Source of the DNA: Iris pallida
Lineage: Eukaryota > Streptophyta > Magnoliopsida > Asparagales > Iridaceae
Direction: 5' to 3'
Length of the DNA stretch: 64,000 bases
Assembly (NCBI GenBank): GCA_029216955.1
Contig: JANAVB010005597.1
Location: 47,047,280-47,111,279 of the forward strand
This document shows positions 36,991 to 49,500 of the stretch, piece after piece. The notes under the pieces are model-generated. The model was given only the letters and a program-made list of their open reading frames with translations, searched no databases and was not told the DNA's origin. The translations under genes were made by a program, and so were the position numbers. The number at the start of each line of letters is the position of its first letter. The stretch's first letter is position 1.

Positions 36991-37796
36991 TGACTTGAGC
37001 GTAGCCTGACCTGAGTGTATGATCTTTGCACTGAGCGTATGGCCTTGGCTGACTTGGTCTTATGTCAGCATGTCACTTTGGTTTTATTTCCCTTAAGCTT
37101 GGCTCTTCTATAGCCCTGTATATTGATATTTTATTAGATATTTTACGTCCATTTTATATCCTTATGCCTTTTGTCATGAACTTGATAATCATGAATTTAT
37201 TTAATAGGTTTGTTAATAATAATTGAACACGGCATGGCAGGACAAGCATACCTGACATGATTATCTCGAATTGCTGTTGCGACGGCTAACGTGACATGAC
37301 CTGACAAGAATGACTAACCTGGACACCGTGGATGATTGCGTTTGCACAATAAACCAGTATCGTCTTGCATCATGTCTAGGATGGAATCCCTGAGTACCAC
37401 GGTCAGGGATACCTACTGTAATTAACTAAGAGTAATAAACTAGAATAATTCAGTAGACATGAAGAGATTCCCAGCTACAGGCAATCCCGTTATCTGGGCG
37501 CATTAAGTGGACTTGTAGCCTACCGACGAGTAGGGCACACTTCCAGCACACATTCATGTGGTGCATCCTTCATAAATGGACATTCGACCTGGATAACTTG
37601 GATGGTCTGCAGGGCTTGTGGCTGTTGAAATAATCTCATTGCATCTTGCTAGTAACTAGGCCTGTGATAACCCTAGCTAGTTAAAGTATCAAGCCGTACT
37701 TTTGATTGGCCGTGATTGATTGGATGAAGTTATTCCAGCTTAGTCTTATCCTGATCCTGTGCAAGATCGTGACAAAACACAATTATTGATGCATGC

Positions 37797-38240
37797 CTTA
37801 ACAATAACGATCGGAGGACCAGTTCTGTTCAGGCGAAGGGTTACAACCCCGGTCCTTGTTTGGTTTAAGGGTTGTAACCTGGCTCCCGGAGCAGTTTTGT
37901 GTCTTCCCTTCGGTTATTGTCTTATTTGTACCCCGTGCCATGCTTGTCATGTTCTATCTTACTTCAGCAACATGATTATCTATAATAGCCTTAACAATAA
38001 AGATCAGGAGTCCAGTTCTGTTCAGGCGAAGGGTTACAACCCCGGTCCTTGTTTGGTTTAAGGGTTGTAACCTGGCTCCCGGAGTAGTTCTGTGTCTTCT
38101 CTTCGTTTATTGTCTTATTACCTTATCCATAGTATTTGAGACGGATTTTCATTCAGGTGAAGGATTGCAACCCCGGTCCTTGTTTGGTTTAAGGGTTGTA
38201 GTCTGGCTACTTGAATGGTTTCCTCGTACTCAATTATTGT
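37797..38240. repeat. Repeated hairpin module in G, three copies
   Basis: A module with GGTTACAACCCCGGTCCTTG and, 18 bases after its stem, the inverted GGGTTGTAAC occurs at about 37830 and 38022 and, degenerate, at 38154. The first two full units are about 192 bases apart. Each can form a 10-bp stem. Confidence 0.85.
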
Positions 38241-38881
38241 TGTTATTTCTGATAATTTAACTTTAATGTTCCTTACTATATGCTGGTTTTAGTTTCTAAG
38301 TGAAGCCTCCTTTGTGGCACTTGCTCTTTCTGGGGTCTGACCCAGCTGGTTTTGTGTGGCCAAATTTCGGAGCAACTCCAGAGGATCTACCGACTTCCCA
38401 GCCAGATGGTGGCCACTAGACGGAACCCTGGCAACGAGTGGGTTATTTTTGGCTCTCCCGCTCTATTGTAAAAATATTCTTTTGAGGCATTTAGTCGGCG
38501 AGCACGTGTTAGCTCGATTGCATCTTTATTTACTGTCTGCCTACGGGCTGTAACATGATTGACAGATCCTAGGGTTGATCATGTATGACTGAACTCTTGC
38601 TAGTCCTGGCATTTTGTACGACTAGCTTCATGATAATCCAATATGTAATGTATGGGATGCCTTGCTATTATATATTTGGTGCTCTGACATCTTGTAATTA
38701 TTATTGCTTGCTTGTGATTGAGACGATAGGCTTGTTCATGACCTTAGGAGACTGCTGGCTTGTAGTTAAACCCTTATGTATCTAGACAGCCGTGACCGTA
38801 TAGTGAGATGGATTCCATTTCATATACGTAGCTGGCTATGTCTGCCCCCGCTCTCCAGTATTCTAGTTCTGGGGCGTGACA

Positions 38882-38886
38882 CTTAC
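38882..38886. repeat. Target site duplication of solo LTR G (right, CTTAC)
   Basis: Matches 35993-35997. Confidence 0.9.
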
Positions 38887-39096
38887 AGCATGTCTACAAG
38901 TACATGTTAGACAAACAAAATAATATGATATAAGTATAGCAATATGATATAGAATATTTGGGACAATGCTAACATTAGGACAATGCTAAGTTTAAGTAGC
39001 AACATGATAGTGATTACATGAATATTAGTGACGTCATTATGTTAAACTCAATTGATTAGCCATATTCAAAAACATGATATAATCATTGGGCTAACA

Positions 39097-39116
39097 ATCT
39101 TCCCTTTTTTGATTAT
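39097..39116 (-). promoter_or_regulatory. Polypurine tract of element F
   Basis: The minus strand reads AATCAAAAAAGGGAAGAT immediately before TGTTAG, the 5' edge of the 3' LTR. Such a purine run next to the 3' LTR primes plus-strand synthesis; this arrangement is characteristic of SIRE elements. Confidence 0.8.
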
Positions 39117-41209
39117 GGCAAATCCTTTAAGTTTAATATATATACAATAGATGCATGTATCACTAATAAAACACATAAACACATAATACTTAAACTTATT
39201 TCTCTCCCTTTGACATGATAAAAAAGAAGCTCCCCTGTAATTAGAGCTAAAATGAACTAAAGCATAAGTAAAGGAGGAAAGCAAAAATAATCATGATCGA
39301 AGATTAGGAGAATAGTATAAGGACAAGTTTAGAAAATTGCATAACTATAGTAGAAAAACTTGTCAAAAATAATTGGTTGAACTTAAAAATATTGAAATCA
39401 ATCAATACATAGTTTACCAACTAGAAATCCAAAAATGACATTCAAAACATATTTTGTTCATCATATTATGTTTTGAAATAGACCAAAAATATATCAATAT
39501 AGTAGGAATCAATCATTGGTCATAAATAAATTATGAGGAATAGAAATTCGCAGATCTAGTATATATAAAAAAGTCAAAAAATATAATGAGACTTTTAACA
39601 ATGATCACAAAAGTATGATTCATAATTTGTCCATACAAATTAGTAAATCAATTCCATAAAGAGTATAATCATCGGAAAAAAATTAAAATACGTATACTAG
39701 AATCTATGCAAAATCTATACCAAAGTTCATGCATTTGAATTCAATTACCATAGCATGATATATATCCATCAGATAAACATGAAGGTAATGAAGACAAAAT
39801 ACTTGAGAAAGAGAAATTCAGTCGACTTGAATGCTCTCCCGAAAAATATGATCAGTCTAAATATAGATAATCATGAACTTTGAGATAAAATCTCAATAAG
39901 AAATGCCAAAAGTAATTTTAAACTCAATCAAATAAGGATAATTAAATATATTTGGCAAGATAACTTTTAGAAACTCAAATAATATGAGATAATTAAAAAT
40001 AATAATCATATATTCTCTCATAAAACCAATACAAATCCAAATATCATGAATAACTCAACAAGATATTTAACTAAGGCAATATATGTCCATGATGAACTAG
40101 GTATACCACGTATTAAGGGCATAAAAGAATTGAAACAATTAATTTGCTCCCCCTTAAAATATGCGTATATAGTTCAAAAATAATTTATATGCATAAAATA
40201 GATAAAATAAATAATCACAAGATCTAAGGGATATCCAAGATATGTATCTTTCGTTCCTTTGATCAAATGCATGTAAAGTTCCAAACTTAAAACAAATATC
40301 ATTTTTAGACAAGAAAAAGAAATATTCAATAAATAAACGCTTAAAGATGAAGAAAATATATCTTCAGTATATATATATAAAAGAAATATTTCAAGACATT
40401 AAAAGATTTTGAAAACTGTCTTTAATAATAACATTTGAGTACCGGACAGATTCAATAAATCAAAAAAAATAAAAAGGTTTTAAAAAAAATGTGGATTTAT
40501 TACGAAAAATTGTCTTAATAAATGTTCGAATGCGTCCATTTTAGTCTTTAGACTAAAAGCTGGCGATTCGAATCACAAACATAATTTTAATAAAAGAATC
40601 CATAAATTATAAATAAATCCATTTGAACAAATAAATATAACTAGATAAATGTCCAAAGAAAAGTGTATTCTAGATATATGACATGTCAAGAGGATAATTG
40701 ATTTGAAACAATTAACTGCTCCACCTTTACATGGTTATATCCAAAAATAATAGTATAGATAAAATTTAAGAATTTCAGAGATATATTTTCAAAAATAGGA
40801 AACTAATTAAAAAATATTAGGTCTTCTTATCAAAGTTCATTTCTTCCCTTTTAAAGCCGTTGCTGGAGGCTTAAAAAAAAAGAAATGCTTTGAGAGAGGA
40901 AAATTCAATATGCTTGACTTCTCCTTCGCAAAGAGTTACTGCTATAGACAGTAAATAACTAGAATAAGAAGAATATTAAAAAAACTTAAAAATCATAAAT
41001 ATTGCACAAGCTAAAGACGAAATCACAAGATCATAATATTCACTGAGTAGTCACAAGATCATTAAGTCTGAATATCGAAAAGTGTGACAGAAAAGAATAT
41101 ATCAAAAGATGACAAACATTAACCTATGGAAGATCAATGTATGTTACCTTTTGTAAAAAAAAATAATATTATCCATCAAATCTAAAATCTAAAATCTATC
41201 AGATAACAA

Positions 41210-41431
41210 TTGCAACTAGATCTCAATAAATCTTTAGTTTATAAAGCGTTGATCAATCTTGGGTTAGCTGTAGGGGTACTGTCCCAGCTAACGGAGGTTC
41301 ACCGGGGAACACTTAAGTACCGCTTCGCTTCGACCGTAGTCGTGGTGACAGACAGACCCTTTGTAGGCTTGTACCCAAAACAAATCTCTTCTTTAATAAC
41401 CGAGAATTTAAGAAGAATTAGTACAATATGA
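41210..41431. repeat. Internal duplication in F, copy 1
   Basis: It starts CTCAATAAATCTTTAGTTTA and contains GGGTTAGCTGTAGGGG and AGACCCTTTGTAGGCTTG. A diverged direct copy lies about 440 bases downstream. Confidence 0.75.
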
Positions 41432-41654
41432 AATAAAAAATTATATTCTATGGACTTAAAAATCTTAGAACAATGTAGCATACGGTATAAGATGTATCAA
41501 TTACATTTATCCATATGTTTGTAAAATCATTGGATAACAATAAATTCTAAAACATTTATAAATCAAAATGTTAGACCTAGATACGTTGATGTATTCTAGA
41601 ACCTAGGGGACTAGGTTCAGTACCTTGGATCCAGAACTAGACGATAGTTGCAAG

Positions 41655-41870
41655 TAGACCTTAATAAATCTTAAGTCTATAAAGTATTGATCACTTTGAG
41701 TTAGCTGTAGGGGCCGGTTCACAGCTTGCGGTAGTCCGAAGACTAGTACACCGTGTCGTTTCAGGCTATTTACACATGTATGACAGAAGGACCCTTTCGG
41801 TTTGTTCCCAAAATGATCTCTACTCTTAAGAACTTAGATTCAAAGGAATATATACAGTATCATCGAACAT
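41655..41870. repeat. Internal duplication in F, copy 2
   Basis: It contains TTAATAAATCTTAAGTCTAT, GAGTTAGCTGTAGGGG and GGACCCTTTCGGTTTGTTCC in the same order as copy 1. It is an old duplication by the number of differences. Confidence 0.75.
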
Positions 41871-42587
41871 CATCGAAATCCAGAATCTCTAAATATAAAA
41901 TAAGTAAATATCTAAAGAAGGGTTTATCAAGATCAAGATATTAAAAAAATATCATGTATCCAAAATGTCAACCAAAAAATCAAGAAAAAATACATCATTA
42001 AAAGAGGCTTTGAGGGAGAAGCTAATAAAGAGAAGAACAAAAAAATTGTTCAAAGTAATCAATAGCTAATTATGAGATAAGCACAAGTTTGAAACTACTT
42101 TTTAAAATAATATAGAACTTGAACTTAACTCATATATCTCCATAAAGATATTTATACAAAAATATATATTAATATAAGAAACATGAGCAATATATAAATA
42201 AAAATAAATTATTCATGTATCCTTAATAAGCATAAAAAAATATCACAAGATCAAAAACATGCGTAAATATGCTTTGTCAGACAAAGATGTTATTGATTCA
42301 TAAGAAGTTAATCACAATAAAATTTGAGAATCAATAGAGAATATATTATGCAAGCACAAGGTTAACATAAAATATATGTATATACTTTTCAAGTAAACAT
42401 GAGACTTGTGCTAAACATACATACTCACAAAAAACCAATCAAAGTAAATATGACATGTTGAAGAAAAATCGGTAAGAAGTGGCCATTAAAAATATTAAAT
42501 ACGAAGAGTCAAAAGCATATTAACCAAAAACAAAAGCTCCTATAGACTAGAGTGGTATGCATGCTTCAAGAATAAAACTAAAATAAA

Positions 42588-42592
42588 GAGCA
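42588..42592. repeat. Target site duplication of element C (left, GAGCA)
   Basis: GAGCA here and at 61798-61802. Confidence 0.9.
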
Positions 42593-43246
42593 TGTAAACC
42601 CCCTAAATTTCTACAATTTTTTTTTTATAAATTGAGTATTTAAAATTTTTACTTGGTATTTGTACATCGCATAGTCGTATTATACGTCGTGTACGAATTT
42701 GTCGTATGGGACGTCGCGTATGAGTTCGCATTTTCGTATGTCTCGTCGAGTGCGAATATGTGTGAGGTACATATTTTTGTAAAAAATATTTTATTTTAAA
42801 AAGCATGATTTTTTTTAAATAATAAATAATAAATATTTTTGATTACTTAAAGTTGTAAAATGCGTCGCATTTGGAGTTTCCAAAACCTATTTTTACATCA
42901 TGAAAGGTTATATAAATAGTAATTTGAAAACCATATTTTATGCAAATATTTATTACATATGAGGAGCATAGATTTTTTATTATTCATATATAATGCTATT
43001 TTTGAAATTAATTAATATTAATATTTTATTATTCGAAAAAGTATTTTAAATTAGTGTTTTGGTTTAAATTTGATTAATTATGATGATTAAAATTTAAAAA
43101 TATTTTATTGACTTTATCTTATTAAAGATAGAATGTATCAATATTGGATTGGATTTGATCCAATTATTTTTTAAATTAAATAGGTTAATATCTAATTGGA
43201 GATTTATACAATCCTAACATTTATCCAACTGAGAACCTTCACCTCC

Positions 43247-43254
43247 TATATAAG
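43247..43254 (+). promoter_or_regulatory. TATA box of element C 5' LTR
   Basis: TATATAAG within CTCCTATATAAGGAGAC. The same box occurs at 49327-49334 in the other LTR. Confidence 0.65.
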
Positions 43255-44591
43255 GAGACTAGGAGAGCCCCATTACTTTCTTTTCTCCAAAATTTATCAC
43301 CCAATTCTCCACAGAAGTGCATCGTGTCCGTGGTCGTGCCTTTTTTCCATCCACTATATTGTTTCATTACATGTACAATACTATCTCCTCGCATCCCGAC
43401 AACCCCATCGCCAGCAACTTCCCGAATCTGCCACCGCCATCACATCTCTTGAGTACTCCGATCACAGTCCAACCCGCCGACGTCCCCGACCAGCAACAGA
43501 CCTCTGCCAAAATCGGCCACCCACACCCCGATCACCTCCACCAATGGCCGACTCCACCACCTCTAAGACTATCTCCGACAACCAACCACCACAAGATGAC
43601 GCCGCCATCACCGTCACCTCCGCCATCCCCCTGAGAACCACCGTCGACATCACAACACCCACCACCGCCAGTACCATCGGCCGCCCCCTGTCCGACCCAT
43701 CTCCTCGCCACCCTCCGTCCCGATCATCACCATCATCACTGTTACCAACACCACTACCACCACCGTGGCCTCGTCATCATTCCGACCACCGCCACCGGCA
43801 AACTAAACCCCGTCAGCCACCAAATCTCCAAAATAAACATAAAATCAAAACCCTAGCCCTAAACTCACCTTTCCCGTCGCCGGCGAAGACCGACCCCCGT
43901 GCTCCGCCCGCTCGCCACCGCCGCGAGTAGCACAGCAGTCACCGTCGACCCCTCCCTCTATTTCCTCCAGCGCCAAGACCGCCGCATCTCCGCCGCGAGG
44001 TCACAGCCCTGGCGCCAAGACCGCCGCGTCTCTGCCGCGAGATCGCCGCCCCGGCGCCAGCCTGCTGGCGACCAGATCCGCCGCCGCCTGGTGTCCCCGA
44101 GCCGCGCCGACCTCGCGCGCCCCCGCCGCGCTCGGCGCAGCCACAGCGCCGGGTCCCCTCCGGCTTGCTTCGCCGAGCACCCCGATGGGCCACCGCCTCT
44201 TCGCCGAGCTCCGGGCCTCCTCCCCGTGGCGGTGCACTGGTAACCCTCTCGCCAAGCTCTCCTTCCTCTCCCCCTCTTTTGAGTTCACACTTACACTGCT
44301 CCTTAAACTTTAGTTTTGCTCGGGAAGACAACACTAAGCTGCTGTGTATAATAGGACCAAGTATAGGTATTTATTTACTAAATATTAAATGGTATATTCT
44401 ATAGATAACATTAATGATGTTAAAGTATGATATTTTTAATATATATAGTAAGTAATTTTAATATAATTATATTCTCGACTAAAAATATAAGTTTTGTGCC
44501 TAGACACTACATGTATTTTTCAAATAAAGTTAATAGCCCTAAAAATATTACTATATTATTATTATTTTACTGTATTTGAATATGACTTTTG

Positions 44592-44593
<2 letters not shown>

Positions 44594-44675
<82 letters not shown>
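44594..44675. repeat. (TA)n microsatellite in element C 5' LTR
   Basis: About 40 TA units. The second LTR has about 32 at 60352-60415. Confidence 0.95.
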
Positions 44676-44678
<3 letters not shown>

Positions 44679-46061
44679 AAGGTTATGTTGTCTTCCTATT
44701 TAAACTTAAAATATTTTGATCAAATAAAAAGCAGTTTCCAAATTATTACATACATTTTCAAGTATTTATATAAGATATTTTTACTAGAAAATTTTAGTTA
44801 ACCTAAAACGATTTTTTATATATAGCTACTTACAAATATTTTGGAATAACAAAATATAGTTTCAAACGTCATAACTATTTTTTTTTTCAATTCTTTTCCT
44901 TGACCATGACTGATCCCTCGTTCTTATTTTCACGCAATACCGGACCCTCACATATCGACCCCAGCCATTGGACATAACAGGACTTGTTGGATCATTGCAC
45001 CACACCAGGCGTAACACCAGGCAAGACACCTTGCCTTTACTGTTTAAATTTCCTGCTCAATTTCATGCATATTTTGTTTATTTTCAAGTTATTTCTTTCT
45101 AAATTATATGTAGATGCAAATTACTATATTTTATGCAATTGGCTTAGAGTTAAGGGACTACCGTCAAATTTAGTGTGTCTCATTGACTTGTCACGATTGT
45201 ACACGAGTTGTGTGTGAGAGTTGTGAGTATCATATAGATGTCACTTGCGTGTGGGCTGATCTCCCGTGCGCATGCGTAGGAATAACTGTCAATAGATGCA
45301 CGTTAGAAGACTTGACAGTTATCTATTATAAAATAGTGTGGTAAAAACGACACGTGTTTGTGTGTCATGGTTACGACACACGTATAGTATCATTGGGGGG
45401 AGGGGACAGCTACTAGCGTAGGGGCTACATTTACTTTTTACACACATTATGGGTGATAGTGACTCGGATGAGCACTACGTGCTGCCCGGTCGATAGTGTC
45501 TCGGATGAGGGCTACTTGACGACCACTCTTTATTACTTGCTTGCGTGAATCCGTTACAGCCCATGCATAGAACGTTGTCCTCTAAAGTGAAATCCACATA
45601 GAATGGTTAGGAACCTTTACTCATGCATACTTTTCTGTTGAGCTTTTATTATTCAGTTTATTGGCATGATATTATGTGTCTTGTTACGTCCCTCCGAGGA
45701 CCTGGTGATCCCTCCAGGTGTATGTATTCGTGATTCTTGTAGGTGCTCTAGCTAAGGTCATTCCTTCCTTCGTGATGATTGCTCTTGGACTCGTCACTTG
45801 CCCTCGCTCGCTCAATTCTTTCTTTGTATATTTTTTCATATTTAATTTAGTTGGTAGTGGATTTGTCTCCGTCCAACTATTGTGTACATGACAAACTCAA
45901 AGTTTTTTTTAATATCATTATTTATCTTCGTGGATGAGTTTTAGTGTCTTGGCTTTCTACATTTACAGCTTATGTATACATACGAGCCATATATTTACTC
46001 GTATGTATACAGCTGGCATGATACGTTTCTAGTCCTACTATTTTGGGACTGGGACGTTACA

Positions 46062-48681
46062 TGTTTTTGTGGTGGCCCATGCAGGTCAAGTTTGCCGTTT
46101 CAGTTACATGACTGTACCGAGCGGGCCTGCAATATAGGATTAGAATCTAGGAATCTCATCACCTTCCTTGACCCTCCTTGATTTCCATATTCCGACTCCC
46201 GTGGCTTCCCTTGATTTTCGTATCTTGCTTGAACTCTTTCTACCAACACCCTATCATCTTGTGCTTAAACATGGTTAGAAAGATGACTACACTACTATAT
46301 ACTTATTGGTCAACCCTATGGCTAGAAGGATTATATTGACAAATAATATCCATTGAGGTTATATTTGAGTATAAAGGCATTTATTTTTCCTAGAGATATG
46401 ATCTTAAGGATTAGTTAATTCCAAGTTGGGTAGTAGCATATTACCGCCTTTAAAGGATAGTTAGAATTTTTACAAGGTGGTATACACAAGAGGATAGCTA
46501 GATCGAGAAAACAAAATTTTGAATTACAAAATTTTTGAAATGGTGAAATAGTTATGATTTATTAGGGATATGAAATCGATTGAAAAATAACTTAAGTTTT
46601 TATATTGTGACGCATGATCTACGGTTAACTTTAAAAGTTTGGATTGTAATATTATAAAGTTTATCTCGAGATTATTTAAGGAGTTTTAATTATGATTTTT
46701 AGACAACTAGAGAAGACGAAAGTTTAGTTTGAGAGAGCTTGAGGTTTAAAATTGAGTCATACGATTTATAAGTTTATTTAATGATGGTAATTTTTTTTAA
46801 ATATTTGGAGGATATGAAGGCGACTTTGACGAAAAAATTCAAATTTTAAATTGTGTCATATGATCTATGATTTAAAAAGTTAATTAGATTTCAAGTTTAA
46901 AGCCTTGATTATGGATATTTAAATTTTGGTAAAAAAGATATAATTTGAGTTACATGATTTGCGATTGATGAAACGGGCTAAGAGTTTATCTCGGGGTACA
47001 TTTGAGAATTAAATTTTTTTAAAAGTGATGGCTTATTATGAAAATTTAGTTGTGCCATATTAGATATGATAAAGTTATTTGAAATTTATTTAAAGGAAAT
47101 TAAACTTTAAGTTATGATTAAATACTCGATGGAGTATCTTGAGTTTATCTTGAGACTTTTTTTTATCCAACAAATTTCATATGCAGACCTAGACGAGCCC
47201 ACCTTCATGTAGGTATATCATGTCCCACTAAAACGCGTCTTCTTGTACTCTAATTTCTTGATACGACTTTCGGGTCAAATAAGCTAAACTGTAACATTTA
47301 TCATGATACCGATATATTTACCGACCGTGGATCTCGACTCAATTCCTTCAACCCGATCTGTGATAGTGTTCCACTTAATTCCTTAAATGCTTAGCCTGTG
47401 CTTATTGTTAACCCGTGTCTTTTATTTTTGTGCATTATCTTAAATTGCTTAGGCCCTTAAATGTTATTTTCGTGCAGAACTTAGTAATTATTATCCAAAC
47501 CCTATCACGACCATTGAGCCTAACCAAAACTTTCTTCTAAATCATTTTGATTTTCTCTTCGAAAATTTTTCTTTGCTATGCTATTATTCATGCGACCTTG
47601 CTCTTGTGATTCCTTGGACTTAGATAAAGATTTGATCATGACACCCTTTGGTTAGACAGGGGCTAGATTGGAAGGCATCATAAAGGAGATTAGTGGCTTA
47701 ATCAAGTAAAATGATACGTGACTATGAAACATTAGTTAAATATGCTATTTGATTTAGAGGTGTGATATTATGTTTGGAGAGATCAAAGGATAGTATATTT
47801 GCGAGTGCCCAAAGGTTTGAGATTAATCCAAAGTTGAAATAAAGTTTATGTTTGGTGCATAAGGGATAAAATTTTCTTTATGTTGATAAATAAATCTAAA
47901 TTTTCTAGAAGAGTTTGACTTTTACTTCAACTATCTTGATTAAAGATTTTGAAATTTGAATTTCAAGGAAATTAAAGCTTGAGGAAATGCGCATATTTAT
48001 GTTGAAAAAGAAGGATAGAGATTATTGAATATCTATTTTGAGGAGAGTATGAATGGCGAAATCTATTTGGAGAAAATATCTATGATATGATGGAGAGAAG
48101 TAAAATTTAAATTTATTTTTGGACTTATCTAATTTCGATAGTTCGGATATCGGATTCGATATATAAATATAGTGAGAATTCGGGATTTTGTGAGTAAACT
48201 TTGGAGGTAAACTAAAGAGAAAAAAAAGATTTAAAAAAAAAGGGGTTGATTACAAAATTTTGTGAAGAATAATAGACGAAAGGTTGAATACGAAAAGACA
48301 TTGATGAATATATCGATGGTTATAACAATATCAAAAACACAAGTTGAATTTCGAAGATTGAATATAGAAAGGCCTCGGTGATTATGCCAAGAGTTATGGC
48401 AATATCAAAAACAAGTTAGATTTTGAATATATTGTAATATCGAGGTGGAAGAGATTCTTGCCTATTTTGAGTACACATTTTGTTGATTGAATTTGATAGT
48501 TGTCATGAGATATCATCCAAATCATACCCATGAATTCATTTTCCTAGCTAATGTAATATTCGATTATGCAAATTGATTTCATTGTATGCCTTTTAACGTG
48601 ATCAAATTTCTATTGCCTCAACCCTACCTACCCTACCTATTCCTAAATTTCGAGGACGAAATTCTTGTAATTTGGGTAGGA
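46062..48681 (+). mobile_element. Element C internal region, non-coding
   Basis: This 2,620-bp region is AT-rich. The first 300 bases follow element B's internal start closely, including the block at the primer-site position. The stretch near 47160-47400 also matches B (about 22880-23110), for example AGACCTAGACGAGCCCACCT. It ends with TTTCGAGGACGAAATTCTTG and TTTGGGTAGGA before the 3' LTR. I see no gene. Confidence 0.85.
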
Positions 48682-49500
48682 TGTAAACCCCCTAAATTTC
48701 TACAAATTGTTTTTTATAAATTGAGTATTTAAAATTTTTACTTGGTATTTGTACGTCGCATAGTCGTATTATACGTCGTGTACGAATTTGTCGTATGGGA
48801 CGTCGCGTATGAGTTCGCATTTTCGTATGTCTCGTCAGTGCGAATATGTACGAGGTACATATTTTTGTAAAAAATATTTTATTTTAAAAAGCTTGATTTT
48901 TTTAAATAATAAATATTTTCGATTACTTGAAGTTGTAAAATACGTCGCATTTGGAGTTTCCAAAACCTATTTTTACATCATAAAAGGTTATAAAAATAGT
49001 AATTTGAAAACCATGTTTTATGCAAATATTTATTACATATGAGGAGCATAGATTTTTTATTATTCATATATAATGCTATTTTTAAAATTAATTAATATTA
49101 ATATTTTATTATTCAAAAAAGTATTTTAAATTAGTGTTTTGGTTTAAATTTGATTAATTATGATGATTAAAATTTGAAAAGATTTTATTGACTTTATCTT
49201 ATTAAAGATAGAATGTATCAATATTGGATTGGATTTGATCCAATTATTTTTTAAATTAAATAGGTTAATATCTAATTGGGGATTTATATAATCCTAACAT
49301 TTATTCAACTGAGAACCTTCACCTCCTATATAAGGAGAGCCCCATTACTTTCTTTTCTCCAAAATTTATTACCCAATTCTCCACAGAACTGCATCGTGTC
49401 CGTGTTCATGCCTTTTTCCCATCCACTATATTGTTTCATTACATGTACAATATTATCTCCTCGCATCCCGACAACCCCATCGCCAACAACTTCCCGAATC

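Larger units (their letters stand above)
35998..38881 (+). mobile_element. Element G: solo LTR of a Tekay-like chromovirus
   Basis: This 2,884-bp segment runs TGTAATGCC ... GGGGCGTGACA, the same terminal style as E, and is flanked by CTTAC on both sides. No second copy, pol-end motif or primer site adjoins it, so it is a single LTR left by intra-element recombination. Inside are GGTTGG repeats (about 36070-36110), a 23-bp near-perfect palindrome (36115-36137), a 69-bp tandem array and a larger dispersed repeat. Small open frames exist but none is convincing. Confidence 0.88.
34778..39096 (-). repeat. Element F 3' LTR, split by solo LTR G
   Basis: On the minus strand it starts TGTTAGCCC (39096) and ends at GGTCCTATA (34778; the other LTR has GGTCCTACA). 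Without G and one CTTAC duplication it is about 1.43 kb. Local rearrangement is visible: GGGCTTTTGTAAGTGGGTTT occurs at 35548 and again at about 35819 among repeated GACGCCTTTTTCACTTG words. Confidence 0.82.
39117..42592 (-). mobile_element. Element F internal 3' region, long AT-rich non-coding stretch
   Basis: About 3.5 kb of A/T-rich DNA between the polypurine tract and element C, with no frame longer than about 75 codons that resembles a protein. It contains one internal duplication (41210-41431 and 41655-41870). Pol should occupy this place in an autonomous SIRE element, so it has been lost or decayed beyond recognition. Confidence 0.7.
42593..46061 (+). repeat. Element C 5' LTR
   Basis: This LTR is 3,469 bp. 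The order is an AT-rich U3 start, a TATATAAG box, a C-rich proline/serine-like leader (43430-44290), a long TA microsatellite, then a conserved 3' half shared with B from about 45000. The leader has an open ATG frame from 43543, but the frame is shifted in the second LTR. Confidence 0.9.

Noticed and set aside
43196..43930. 244-codon open frame in the C LTR
   Set aside because: It starts upstream of the TATA box and runs through the C-rich leader. The second LTR breaks the frame by a small insertion.
44594..44676. Tyr-Ile repeat proteins
   Set aside because: Translation of a TA microsatellite.
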